In this document: one piece after another, positions 19,724 to 30,739 of the stretch
Layout: each line of letters opens with the position of its first letter
How positions within the stretch are numbered: position 1 is the first letter of the stretch
Assembly: GCA_023014335.1 (NCBI GenBank)
Contig: JAECYW010000009.1
Coordinates: 1,674,001-1,738,000, forward strand
Reading direction: 5' to 3'
Source of the DNA: Galerina marginata
Lineage: Eukaryota; Basidiomycota; Agaricomycetes; Agaricales; Galerinaceae
DNA: 64,000 bases
Made by a program: the position numbers and the translations under genes
Notes under the pieces: model-generated
What the model was told of the DNA's origin: nothing
Databases searched by the model: none
Seen by the model: the letters and a program-made list of their open reading frames with translations, nothing else

Positions 19724-21003
19724 TCAGGACTTGACGGGGACGACGGTGAATACCTAAAACAAGCAAAGTGTGAGTTTTATCTGGCGCGGGTATCAGGAGG
19801 GGATAATGAAAGAGACTTACGACCCAAGTCGTGGCGCCGTAGGTGTTGGCGAACGCCGTTGGGTCTCCGGTGAGGATGAGGAAATCTGTAGGTAATCGCG
19901 CTCGTCGTCAATAACGGATAGAAAACAAGGCTCGTTGAGAAAATTAGTCACCCCCGGTGTATCCAGCGTAACTGCTTGGCGTTGGCGTCGACGAGTTTGC
20001 GTTGACCCACTGTGGAGTCAGCGCGCCGCTCGCGGGGTCGTATGTCCACTAATTTGTTTTGGTTTGGGAGGAAGAGGAAGGTTCAGTTGGGGACCTTAGG
20101 ATACGGATGAGGAATGCACTGACGATCGCGCTTTCGACGGGCACAGGCAGGCCTGTGGCGTCTGAGAAGGTGTTCTCTGCTGGTACTGGGGGCGAGTTCC
20201 GGGTGGTTGGCACGGTGCTTCCGAGGGTTGCGTAGCTGATACGAACGCAGTTATTCGAGGTTTCCATGCAAGTAACTTAAGGGTTATGGATGGAACTCAC
20301 TTGCTTGACGCAGGGCCAATGTCGGCGTCGCTCGAGGAAAAGCCCTTAATCCCGCCGAAGACTGGGTATTTCGCATTGGGGCCGTTCTGCGTCAATTACT
20401 TTAAGAACATAACTCGATTCGGAGGGGATGGAAAGACTCACGATGGTGGTCAGGCTCGTAGGGCCGCCTGGCGCTGGGAGGGCGAACGTCATGCGGTCAT
20501 TGGGGTGCGTCGTTAGGCCTGCTTCGCCGAAAGCGTTGTATTTGCTGCTGATAAAACCTAGGGACTTGTGTGTTTTGGCTTCGCGGGCCTCGATGTACGC
20601 TTGGGACGGGGACGACGGGCTGGAATGGGGGTTAATGGGTGAGTATTGTGATTAAAGAAAGCGCGCACGGTACAGCGGATGGACTTGGGCGGTGAGCAGG
20701 GGCTAGGCAGGTCGGGAGTCAGTAATTTCATTTTACAGGTCAGATCAAGAGCATACTAGTTGCAGTCGCCCGTCTCTTGGGTGGCAGCGGCGGCAACCCT
20801 GCAGCGAACCTCCTCGCATTCGTCATAGGGCGAAAGTCGACCTGCGAGACGGAGTGTTTCGGGCCTTCATTGAGTATGTCTATAGCTTGGGCAGATTCTG
20901 GGTCTGGGTTGAGAGGCTGGAGTAGCTGCAGATCTGGTTCGGCGGCGAGAACGACTGCAAGAGACCCGAGGAGCAGGAAAACTCGAAGAAAACACGCGTG
21001 CAT
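19724..21003 (-). CDS. Secreted basidiomycete protein with GLPPLPPKRR motif
   Basis: Function unknown. The ATG at 21003 opens a signal peptide (MHACFLRVFLLLGSLAVVLA, then AEPDLQ), followed by a segment ending TNARRFAAGLPPLPPKRR, a motif I know from secreted hypothetical proteins of agaricomycetes. Downstream exons read SPSQAYIEAREAKTHKSLGF, YNAFGEAGLTTHPNDRMTFA, NGPNAKYPVFGGIKGFSSSD, a WTYDPASGALTPQWVN segment, and finally FLILTGDPTAFANTYG and VFTVVPVKS, about 270 residues with six introns. The WTYD...PQWVN and ALTGD-like ending recur in this family. The KRR after the proline-rich motif could be a Kex2-type cleavage site. It is divergently transcribed from the acyltransferase, starts 261 bases apart. 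Confidence 0.8.
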
Positions 21004-21264
21004 GGTAAACGACAGTGAGGCAAAAGCTGATTTGCACTTTGAACGCCATAGTTTTATGATAGTGTGGCTGACAGTATAGCAGAGACTGGACTGGCGATCG
21101 TCGTCCAAAGGCAAGAAAGTGATGCGGAGTAGCGGCCCGCTTTTCTAAACTTAACTTCCACCACTACCACCTGCTCACGATGCCGGTGGGCAAGCGATTC
21201 CCTCGGCTGCGATATCGGACCATGGTTGACTCAGGTCGACCGCTGTAGGAATCAAACATCCAAC
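21004..21264. promoter_or_regulatory. Divergent promoter region, secreted protein / acyltransferase
   Basis: A 261-base gap separates the two divergent start codons and must hold both promoters. Co-regulation is possible but not shown by any element I could name. Confidence 0.5.
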
Positions 21265-22677
21265 ATGGATCGATTAGCCATCAAGAAAGAGCTGGACGAA
21301 GAGCTGGATATCCTCGGACAACAGCCAGGACTTGGAATCTATACCCAACTATGCCTCTGCTTCTCAGTGCCCTACGCCTCCTCACACGCAACGATCATCT
21401 ACAAACTCACAAACGGCCTCGAACGGCTGGCCGCGGGATTCCCATGGGTAGCAGGCCAGGTCGTCAACGAAGGCGCGGGCCAAGGTAATACAGGCATCTT
21501 CAAGATCAAACCCTTGGAAAAAATACCTCGATTGGTGGTGAAAGATCTCAGAGGCGACTCGTCGTTACCGACGATGGACGATCTCAGACGCGCCGATTTC
21601 CCGTTCCGCATGCTGGATGAGAGCATCATCGCACCGCGCCGAACCATCCCCGGCACCCCAGACGAGCCAACACCCGACGCGTCCCCCGTCTTCCTCGTCC
21701 AAGCGAACTTCATCACCGGCGGGCTGGTGCTCACCTTTGTCGGGCACCACGGCGCGATGGACATGACGGGCCAAGGGCAGATCATCCATCTCCTCGCGAA
21801 AGCGTGCCGCGGTGAGCCGTTCACGAGCGAGGAGCTGGAGTATGGGAACCTTGCCCGGCGCGGTCTTATACCGTTGCTCGATGACTCGTACGAACCAGGC
21901 CCTGAGCTCGCGCGCCAGCTCGTGAACCCCGCTTCATTCAAACCCACCGAGGCCAACGTCGATGCCCCCACCAAATGCACCTGGGCCTACTTCGCATTCT
22001 CCGCCACCTCTCTCGCCGATCTCAAATCCCTCGCAACAAACAGCCTGCCCTCAGACGCAGGCGCAGGTTACATATCCACTGACGACGCGCTGAGCGCTTT
22101 CATCTGGCAACGCATCACGCACGCGCGTCTGCCCCGCCTCACCTCAAACTCAGCACCCGCCACCACCACCACACTCGCGCGCGCAGTCGACCCCCGGCGA
22201 TACCTCTCCATCCCCCCAACCTACCCCGGGGTCATCCAAAACATGACCTACACCACCACCCCCCTCCCAGAACTCGTCTCCTCCCCTTTAGGCACCGTCG
22301 CCTCGCACCTGCGCGCCGCCGTCGACCCTAAAACGTCAGACCTGGGCCACCGCACCCGCGCACTCGCCACGCTCCTCAGCCGCTCGCCCGACAAGAACGT
22401 AGCCTCCGTCACCGCGACGCTCGACCTCTCCGCGGACCTCATGGTGAGCTCGTGGGCGAAGGAGAGGTGCTACGAGCTTGATTTCGGGTTTGGGAATGGG
22501 AATGGTAGGCCGGAGGCGGTGAGGAGACCGCGGTTCGTGCCGGTGGAGAGTCTCATTTATTTCATGCCGCGCAGGGGGGATGGGGAGGTTGTGGTTGGGA
22601 TGTGTTTGAGGGATGAGGATTTGGAGGGGTTGAGGGCGGATGGGGAGTTTGCGAGGTATGGGAGGTATGTTGGGTGA
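21265..22677 (+). CDS. HXXXD acyltransferase (trichothecene 3-O-acetyltransferase-like family)
   Basis: Transfers an acyl group from CoA to a hydroxyl or amine of a small metabolite, probably in the cytosol. 470 residues from the ATG at 21265; an upstream ATG at 21222 is in another frame and stops at once. The catalytic HXXXD is HGAMD at residues 162-166 (FVGHHGAMDMTGQG), with the second domain beginning after about residue 240 and the structural DFGFG motif at about 406-410. Both hallmarks are intact. The gene is intronless, unlike most neighbours, and its 3' part is very GC-rich in the third codon position. Fungal members often serve secondary metabolism, but no core synthase is in the window, so the substrate is unknown. 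Confidence 0.9.
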   Translation: MDRLAIKKELDEELDILGQQPGLGIYTQLCLCFSVPYASSHATIIYKLTNGLERLAAGFPWVAGQVVNEGAGQGNTGIFKIKPLEKIPRLVVKDLRGDSSLPTMDDLRRADFPFRMLDESIIAPRRTIPGTPDEPTPDASPVFLVQANFITGGLVLTFVGHHGAMDMTGQGQIIHLLAKACRGEPFTSEELEYGNLARRGLIPLLDDSYEPGPELARQLVNPASFKPTEANVDAPTKCTWAYFAFSATSLADLKSLATNSLPSDAGAGYISTDDALSAFIWQRITHARLPRLTSNSAPATTTTLARAVDPRRYLSIPPTYPGVIQNMTYTTTPLPELVSSPLGTVASHLRAAVDPKTSDLGHRTRALATLLSRSPDKNVASVTATLDLSADLMVSSWAKERCYELDFGFGNGNGRPEAVRRPRFVPVESLIYFMPRRGDGEVVVGMCLRDEDLEGLRADGEFARYGRYVG

Positions 22678-22874
22678 GCGTAGGAAGGATTCATACCCAT
22701 AGCTATATTGGATGGATACCATGACCATATCCCTGATTGGAGAACTGCAGTTGCATGGTTTAATGTTGTCAACGCACATGCAAACACCTTCAGTCTTGAA
22801 CGATTGAAAGACAATAAATTCAAGTTAGTCGAGTTCGCATAAAAATAGATACAACCCCCAAATCCATCAACAAC

Positions 22875-24235
22875 CTACAGCTTCGCCTCCCCCTTCCTCA
22901 GGACATACGCCACGCCACCCCCAAGCGCGACTTTCCCAGTCCCCACATTCCTTGTCTCAAACGCGACTTCCGTCGTCCCCCCCGGGCCCTTGCCCACCTC
23001 CCAGATACTCGTCTCAAGCGTATCGCCGGGCTTCACAGGCGCGGTGAACCGTACCCCGAAGAGCTTGAGCGACGCGGGGTCATTCGCGCCGGCGGTCTTG
23101 AGCACCGCACGCGCGGCGAAGCCGAAGGTGGATAGGCCGTGCAGGATGACGCCGCCGAACCCGGCGGATTGGCCGATCTTGGGGTCTGTGGGTGGGTGAT
23201 ACATGGGTAGGTTAGGTGTGCGGATTAGAGGTTACTGGAGGGGAGTGCGCACCGATATGGAGCGGGTTGTAGTCCCCGCTGAGCCGGAAGATGATGGCTT
23301 GCTCGGGCGTGGTCTGCTCTTTCACGACCCAGTCGGGTTTGCGGTCTTTTGGGATGGGTTTGCCTTGTGGAGGGCCGGCGATGAATTTGGAGAATTTCTC
23401 GCCTGTTGCTTTGGCTCCGAGGTTGAATGATGAGGACTGGATAAAGACAGACATTTTAGCTTGGTTGGCAGTACAATTGATACGGGTGCACTGACGAAAA
23501 GCTTGGCGTAGACTTCGCCGGAGGGGCTCACGAGGGTGTTCTCAGCGGTCAGGATGATGCCGCTTTCTGCAAGGCGGGAACTGTTATGGTATGGCTCTAA
23601 GAAAGCACGACTGAGAGCTCACTGTTCTCGACGATGCCGGTATATCGGGTCTTCCACGACCATCCTTCACCGCTGACGAGCGGGAGGGGCTTGACGATCT
23701 CGATAGATTGGGTAGCGTGCACCTGTGCGTCCCCTCCACTGTCAATTACAGGGGGAAAACATATGGGAAAAGGGACGCACGACACGGTTAGGGTTGAGAG
23801 GGGGCATGCCGGGGATGGGGCGGCCCTTTACGCGCTCGCTGAACAGGTTCAGGTCCGTGTCTGCGCCTTTGAGCTGGAGGACGACGGGATAAGTCGGGAT
23901 GGCGGCGAAGTTGGGGTCTGCGGTCGCGAAAAATGTCGGTGGGTGTGTCAGTATAGTATACCTTCGTGTCAGAAGAACGGTTGTCTCACCGAGTTCTGTG
24001 GGGGTTTGTATGAGAATCTGTGGGTTGCAGAGGGATGTTAGGGGAAGACATACCGTATACGAAAGGGAATTCATCGTTCTTTGCTCCTACGCCGACTGCG
24101 TATGTGAGCAGGTCGCGTTTGTTCCAAGCAACCTGCGACATGATGAGCGATGGAGCACTGGGCTCGGATTAGGCGAATACGCACGGGTTTGTCTGGGAGG
24201 GTGAACCCGACGACTTTTGAGAGATCTCCTGGCAT
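22875..24235 (-). CDS. Peroxisomal MaoC-like enoyl-CoA hydratase 2
   Basis: Hydrates trans-2-enoyl-CoA to (R)-3-hydroxyacyl-CoA in peroxisomal beta-oxidation. The spliced product of about 320 residues starts MPGDLSKVVGFTLPDKP and has an N-terminal hotdog half (WNKRDLLTYAVGVGAKNDEF, FAAIPTYPVVLQL) and a C-terminal MaoC half with the hydratase-2 signature SGDYNPLHIDPKIGQSAGF, where Asp and His of GDxNPLHxD are catalytic. The C terminus GEAKL ends in AKL, a peroxisomal targeting signal type 1. Unlike fungal multifunctional enzyme 2 it lacks dehydrogenase domains, so it is a free-standing hydratase. Seven or so introns of about 50-70 bases. Its 3' end lies 197 bases from that of the acyltransferase (convergent). 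Confidence 0.92.
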
Positions 24236-24409
24236 TTTGAGGTTGGTGTAGGTGGAAGATGGGGTGCGGGGATGGTGGTTGCGGGGAAGGTTGAGTGAAT
24301 GAGCCGGCACGGGGTTGGCTGGATCGCGGCAATCACATTGTGTCGGTTATACCGGCAACCTGTTCTCCGGTCTGCGGGGTCGTTCAGGGGGCCCAGGACT
24401 CTGCTTGTA

Positions 24410-25324
24410 ACGTCACTGTGGGAAGGAAAAGCACTTGGATTGAGTGTTGAGAGCACAGTGCTGATCCGTGCTAAGAACACTCAACCTGAGTGCTGAGTGC
24501 CGCGGGGTTACTCAAGATGAGTGTCCAAAATCACTCATCTTGAGTGCGAAAATCACACGCTCACGACATTTCACTCTGAATCGGTGTCATTGACACTCAT
24601 CTTGAGTTGATGACGCACTCATTTCCTGCTTAAAACACTCATTTCAAAAGGGATGGATAATTAAAAACAATCACACTACATACTCAGACGGGGTTCGAAC
24701 TCTGACGCCCCAAGGCTGGGACGTGCACGGAAGAAGCTCAAGGCGCACTTACCACTACGCCATCCGGCATGTTCCTTATTTGGGAAGTTTGCGCCACTTG
24801 ACGTGACTTCAGCTACCAATTAGCACAATGTCTCCTTCATATCTCTGTCGGTTTTTAGTCAATTTCCACAAAACTATATCCGTTAGAACCGCATAAAAAA
24901 TGCGAATCGAACAGTATTTAAATCATAATTTATAGTTGATTGCAGCTTGACAAAATCGGACATCTTGGTCATATCTTGGTATTAGGCTACATAAAGTCCA
25001 TACCGACTGTCTATACGCGTTGGGGTTGTATGAAACGTAGCATAGGTTGCTTTGTCAGTCATAATCAACGAAAATCTGACTCCAGGGTAGCTGCTCAAAT
25101 GATGAGTGGACATGACACTCACTTTTTGTAAGAAAAGTGCAGTGAACACTCATTTTTCCGTGAGTAAATCTTGAGTGACGGAAACACTCATTTTCGGAGA
25201 TTTTAAAATAGTGCTCAAAACACTCATTTCGCAGGCACTCATCTTGAGTGTAGAAACACTCGTTTGACACGACATGAGTGCCAAGTCCACTGATTATAAG
25301 TGCTTTTACTACCCACAGTGACGT
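24410..25324. mobile_element. Foldback/MITE-like element with 27-bp inverted ends
   Basis: The termini 24410-24436 and 25298-25324 are inverted repeats of 27 bases with 25 matches (ACGTCACTGTGGG, two mismatches around a central AG, then AAAAGCACTT). Inside, both flanks are full of CACTCAT and CTTGAGTG motifs, often joined as the palindrome ACTCATCTTGAGT, in roughly 24450-24660 and 25095-25300. No transposase frame is present. The target-site duplication is unclear: the left flank reads TAA and the right TAC if the repeat starts at CGTCAC. It is probably a non-autonomous DNA transposon or foldback element. Confidence 0.7.
24683..24769 (-). repeat. tRNA-like segment, probable SINE head
   Basis: On the minus strand it has a good Pol III A box (TGGCGTAGTGG, 24762-24752) and B box (AGTTCGAACCC, 24701-24691) about 50 bases apart, and a D-arm that folds. 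The acceptor stem does not pair, the T-stem has several mismatches and no normal anticodon arm can be drawn. It is therefore a tRNA-derived repeat rather than a working tRNA. It lies inside the inverted-repeat element. Confidence 0.6.
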
Positions 25325-25487
25325 ACTGACAGAGCTATTTGGTGTAATAGATTTGCCTATTGTAAATACTTCATATGGTAAACACGGCGGGCATGGAAAC
25401 TATGGGTATGATTTTGTAACGACTTGTGATGGTGGACCTAGCTTGGTCAACTTTAGGCGCCCAAAATTTCTCAAGAACCTGGATGTA

Positions 25488-25757
25488 TACTGTACTATTT
25501 CGATCAATTCGTCCAGGGGTGTGACCTGTGACCGACTGGACGAAATTTTTGCGTCGGCCAGCCGTTGGCGAGCCTGTGACGCACCCCGAATTTCGGCCAC
25601 TGCGCGGGGCGCTCGCGCCCCGCGCGCCGCTCCGGAGGGACTTTTTGGATTTTCAAGCCCGGCCAGGCAGTCTGTGACGCGCGACCAACGACCGATTTCG
25701 GCCAAAACCACAAAGCTTGTGACGCGTGACGGCCGAATTGATCGAAATAGTACAGTA
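25488..25757. mobile_element. MITE with perfect terminal inverted repeats
   Basis: A 270-base element whose ends 25488-25511 and 25734-25757 are perfect inverted repeats of 24 bases (TACTGTACTATTTCGATC... inward). If the outer TA pairs are the target duplication, the repeat is 22 bases and the element is of Tc1/mariner type. The interior is GC-rich, with a 10-base hairpin (arms 25602-25611 and 25616-25625) and recurring TGTGACGC and GATTTCGGCC or GAATTTCGGCC motifs. It has no coding capacity, so it depends on a transposase elsewhere. Confidence 0.9.
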
Positions 25758-26965
25758 GAATTAATATGGCAGAGAAGTCCATTGATCCCAAAGCCTGATG
25801 GCTGCAGAGTTTTATCGTTGACGCTCTATTAATTTTTTTACCAACAGGAATCATTCGGCTACATCCTCACTCGTATTAGAGTCCGGTAGTAGCGGAGCCC
25901 GCATGAGATTTATGATTATAGCGCTGAAGAAATATGCAAATCTACTCTGCCAATGGGTGGTGTCAATGGTTTTCAGAGTCTATAAAGAACCATACATGGG
26001 ACAGCCGAGGTCGAATTCGTGAAGAGATGTAGCCTGAGTTAACCAACCAGGGGCACAATGAATGCAAGGCTCAGCGTTGTCAATGAGAACTTGAGTTATC
26101 ATCTGATGTCTCAATTACAACTACTGGACGGGATACCCTGGTTTGAATCAAAGCCTGAGAGTTGCAAAGAAGCACGTCGACCAAGTCCATTCAATAAAAA
26201 AAGACCATTAGCAAACCACACCCCACCCTAGCCATGACAATAGCCTCCAGAGCAAGTGAAGAATGATTTTAACATTATTTTAAAGACCAACACTGATACA
26301 TGCATATCGGCGGTACTTAGGTGTTCATGTTCGCGAAATAAGCGCCCATCCCAAGGTCTGATTATCACTGAATGATTCCAATTTACCCGAGGATTTCAAG
26401 ATAACACACTAAAATTGTTTTAACAGAAAGCTATTTCTAACCTGTCAAGTACGATGGTTGTGACTTAAGCGCTTGATTTCCTGATTTCCTTTTGAAATGT
26501 GCCGATTTCTGGAAGAACTATTGCCACTGTTTGCCAGCTGAACTGATCTAATATATGGTACGATCTGAGCGCAAGATGGTTGGTTTTATGTATTTACCGG
26601 CTGTAGTTTCCCGCCAGAATGAGCCAAGATTCACCTGCCGGTCTACACTGACTCTGCAGGGGATGTTTGGAGGAGTTCCTTGAATCTTTCGGCGCCTCCG
26701 GTAGCGGCCCGAGTCTCCCGAGTCACGTGTAGTAATTTACCAAAATGGAAACAAAGTTGAAATGGAGCACGTGATCGTTTACACGCTTTCAACGCGATTC
26801 CGATTGGAGTCAAACTTCAACTTGTTTTCTTTCTTCAACGGTCACTACTGCTGAACAAGCATCACCAGTGTACTCCAACATCGTTACACACATCACTCAG
26901 TCGACAGTGCAGGCCAATGGAACACATGTAAGTTTCCTCCAGGGTCCGAGGCAGCGCAGGTACTC

Positions 26966-29900
26966 ATGGTGGCGCCGTGCAGTCGCAAGAGATTCGCCGA
27001 AGATGCCAACCTCTATCCCGAGTTTGGAGGTCTGCGAAAGAGTGCGCAACAATCGGAAGCAATCGTACGCGTTTTCGACGCGTGTTTGATGCATTAGTCT
27101 GATTAAATTTTAGTCCATTGCGTCAAGTAGTTCGTCGTCATCTGTGCCACCCTCAAAGCCACCCACAGTCAAGAAGACGGTCAAACAGCCAGCCCCAGTC
27201 CTCAAGAAGAGCACTATTATTATTTCCTCGGATGAAGAGGAAGATGAGCTTGATAACGATTCTGATATTGACGACGAGGTTTCCGCAGGGTAAGTTTAAC
27301 CCTGGATCTCAAGACGTAATCATTAAAGTTCTATATATTCAGAAAATTTAAAAAGCCGGAACAAAGCAACAACAAATCTCCTCTCCAGCAACGTATCGAG
27401 AACCTATTTCAACAGCAACCCAAACCGAGACCCCCACCTCCCGCTCAACCAATGTTTCGAGGTCCTGCTCCTATAAAACCATCTGGGGTTCCCATCCCTA
27501 TACCCACCAACCGCAACGTGTCGGGTGGCTTCGGCCAACGGCCCATAGTCCCAACGCCACCTGTCCAAGTTCTAGATGGGGAGGAAGTGAACATGCCAGA
27601 TTTTCGTGACGACAACCCGTACATGACAGCTGCAGATGCCGAGAAGGCTCTGCGAGACCTTATGGGTGGCGGGATGAACCAAGAGCTTGATAAGGATATC
27701 GAGATCGATATGAGTGAGGCTATCGTTGAGGGCTTCAAAGACGGTATCGAGCTTCTGCCGCATCAGATTTTGGGTCGTGCCTGGATGCGCGACAGAGAGG
27801 ATTTGAGCAAGAAACGAACGGGTGGTATTTTGGCTGATGATATGGGGTATGATTTACGTTCCTCGTTCTGCTTGGGGTGTTCTAATTTGCTTTGAACAGT
27901 CTTGGAAAGACAATTCAGACTCTGACACGAATCGTCGAGGGAAAAGCTAAAAAATCTGACAAGGCCGACGGCTGGAGTGCGACGACTTTGTATGTTATTT
28001 TTTTTTGTCATTCTTCTATAGACACTGACTATTTTGCGATAGGGTCGTCTGTCCTCTTGCACTCGTTGGCCAGTGGGCCGATGAGATTCAGAAGATGACC
28101 AACCTCACTGTCCTTAAGCACCAGGGGCCAAACCGTACAGCCGGTGCGTTACTTTAGCCTTCGAAAGTTGGTTGCAAGACTCATTAACCCACGTTGTCTT
28201 GTAGATCCTGCGGTGCTCCAAAAATACTTTGTAGTAGTCACAACTTACGATACAGTCAAGTCGGAATATATGGCGTTCAATCCACCCGCCAAAGACGAGT
28301 CCAAAGCAACTTCCAAATCATCTTCCAAGAAACCGACTAGCTCGGACGAAGACTCGGAGGAAGAGGATTTCGGGAAGACAGTCAAGAAGAAAGCTGCTGG
28401 CAAGGCAGGAAAGAAGAAGTGTGCGATCTTCGGTGTCAAGTGGTGGCGAGCCGTTCTCGGTGCGTTTCGTGTCTTTGTATGATCGGCTGCGGAGGTAGGC
28501 TGATGAGAATGTACCATAGATGAGGCACACAATATCAAGAATGTCAAGACGAAGGGAGCGGTTGCGTGTTGTGAGCTCCAGAGCAAGTTCCGATGGTGCT
28601 TAACTGGTACACCCATGTTCGTCTGGATGACATCTTTTGTTTTGCGTTCAACTGATGGTGCTTTGATAGGCAAAACAACGTTACAGAACTTTATTCGTTG
28701 ATCAAATTCCTGCGTATCAAACCACTATCGAATTGGGATACCTTCAATGAGCAAATCGCTAAACCTGTCAACCGCGGCTACGGAGCATCACGAGCTATGA
28801 AACGGCTTCAAGTAAATATTTGGTTATGTCAGTATCAGTTGCTTACTTACACTGTATGTTTTGCAGGTTGTATTGAGGCAGATCATGCTTCGTCGTCGTA
28901 AAGATGAACTCATTAATGGCAAGGTGCTGATCGAGCTTCCTAAGCGCACGGTTGAAATCATCACCTGCAAATTTGATGCTGATGAACATGAGTTCTACTT
29001 TTCTTTGGAGAGCAAGATGGAGAGCGTCATCGAAAAGCTGATGAAGAATAGCAAAGGGGGCGGCAACTATATTTCTGTCCTCCTACTGTTGCTGAGGCTT
29101 CGTCAAGGTATGCATCTTTTCTTGCCTTCAAGCCTAGCCAAGTTAATGATCATGCCATTTTGCTGCAGCGTGCAATCACCCCATCCTCGTGTCAAAAGAT
29201 TATAAGAATGATTCAGATGCGCTGGAACCCAAGGCTGTCGAGAAGGGCAAAGATGACAAGGATCCCGACGCAGATGATGACCTGATTGCGGCTTTCGGCC
29301 AATTGGGAGTTACGAGAAAATGCCAGATGTGTACTTCTGAGTAAGTTTTCTAGCTCATCTCTCTTGCAACGATATGAAGATCAACTGAACAACTTTCTAG
29401 GCTACGGTCCGAGAACGTTGGTGAAGGTGAATGGAGCACACATTGTCGCGATTGTGTACCTCTGGCTATCAAAGCCAGGCGGGCAGAGGCTGAGCGCCCT
29501 TCGTCTGCGAAGATCAGGATGATCCTCAAGCTGCTGAAGGAAATCGATACACGCTCAAACTCTGAAGAGAAGACGATCATCTTCTCGCAGTTCACCTCCA
29601 TGCTTGACCTTATTGAGCCTTTCTTGACGGAGAAGGGTGTCAAATATGTTCGATGTGAGTAACCATGATTTTATGTGGACATTGATTGATCCAGATTGTT
29701 GACTATAGATGATGGGTCGATGAACCCGAGGGAACGTGAGGTTTCTTTAGATAAGATCAAAAGCAGCAGTACGACCAGGGTCATTTTGATTTCGTTCAAG
29801 GCTGGGAGCACTGGTGCGTGCTGGTCTAGACTGAGGCTGGATCCATGGCTGACTGTTCTTCGCAGGGCTTAATCTGACCGCCTGTAATAATGTGATCCTT

Positions 29901-30282
29901 GTCGATCTGTGGTGGAATCCAGCTCTTGAGGTTGCTTTCTCAACATTTCTTGCATTTGACCCAATCTAAGATTTTCATGATCTGGCAGGACCAAGCCTTT
30001 GATCGTGCTCACCGCTTTGGTCAAAAACGCGACGTTAATATCTTTAAACTGAAGATCGACGGAACAGTCGAGGACCGCATCTTGCTCGTGAGTTTGGGAA
30101 TTGTCGCTCGTGAGATAAAGTCTAATATAGCGCTGTCGTCTCAGCTGCAAGACAAGAAGCGTGCTCTGGCGGCTGCAGCACTAAGCGGTGATAAGATCAA
30201 GAACATGCGCCTGGGTATGGACGACCTGCTTGCGCTTTTCCGGCCTGGAGGCAGGGATGATGATGAGGAGGATTCTGATTGA
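26966..30282 (+). CDS. SNF2-family DNA-dependent ATPase (Rad5/Rad16/Uls1-like)
   Basis: Nuclear ATPase that translocates on duplex DNA to remodel protein-DNA complexes, in repair or SUMO-linked turnover. Of roughly 900-950 residues, the N terminus is acidic and Ser-rich (IIISSDEEEDELDND), then come motif I (LADDMG, then LGKTIQTL across an intron), Ia (VVCPLALVGQWADEI), an inserted acidic/Lys-rich loop, motif II DEAHNIKN, III LTGTPMQNN, the C-terminal lobe with IIFSQFTSMLDLI, V GLNLTACNNVILVDLWWNPA and VI DRAHRFGQKR. Between the lobes, KCQMC and HCRDC give a four-cysteine zinc-binding remnant where Rad5/Rad16 have a full RING. The start is uncertain: the ATG at 26966 (MVAPCSRKRFAEDANLYPEF) is in frame, while an ATG upstream would require a 32-base intron. 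About 15 introns. Confidence 0.88.
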
Positions 30283-30739
30283 ACTCTATCATGATTCTAT
30301 GTCTTTTCTTGTTACATCTAACCTCTAGAGTAGTTGTGTTTACATACCATGAAGCTAGTGCTAGTGTCCTCTTGCTTGGATTGCATTCCATATACTATGT
30401 ATCGAGCTAGAACAGCATCCGTGGATCAATTGTGTTTCTTGTTGCTGGATTTATTCCCACGTATTTTTATTTAGCACAAATGAGTGGCATTAGTGGACTT
30501 GGGTTCATACCATTGCTGCTGTCTTCTCAAATCTTTTCCCTTTCGATATTCTTCGTTCGGAGCCACAGAAAGCTCTTATTTCGCGGGAAGGACAGAGACA
30601 ATGGGGTGTATCTGACCACACGAAAAGATCATCAATGACTGAACAGCCTGCATCTGTCGCCCGGTGTGTACTTGCGGTTTTTTTAAAGTTGCTGAACCCT
30701 ACTTAAGATGTATCACATCGGCGTCTCTCTCTTGTCACC
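30283..30739. other. Spacer between SNF2 and SMG7-like genes
   Basis: About 460 bases holding the 3' end of the SNF2 transcript and the promoter of the next gene. No gene is seen. Confidence 0.5.

Larger units (their letters stand above)
24236..26965. other. Gene-free region with two non-autonomous mobile elements
   Basis: About 2.7 kb between the MaoC gene and the SNF2 gene. It holds the elements annotated separately at 24410-25324 and 25488-25757. From 25758 to about 26700 I see no gene. The last 250 bases are the presumed SNF2 promoter, with two CACGTG palindromes at 26724-26729 and 26768-26773. Confidence 0.6.

Noticed and set aside
19388..19873. A plus-strand frame of 161 codons
   Set aside because: It overlaps the last exons of the secreted-protein gene on the other strand, whose splice-linked exons make better sense.
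21399..22779. Long minus-strand frames, some Pro- and His-rich
   Set aside because: They lie antisense to the intact HXXXD acyltransferase and reflect its strong codon bias.
24683..24769. A functional tRNA gene
   Set aside because: A and B boxes are present, but acceptor and T stems do not pair and no anticodon loop can be drawn.
25278..25832. An open frame of 184 codons across the MITE
   Set aside because: It runs through both inverted repeats and the GC-rich core and has no recognisable protein features; chance frame.
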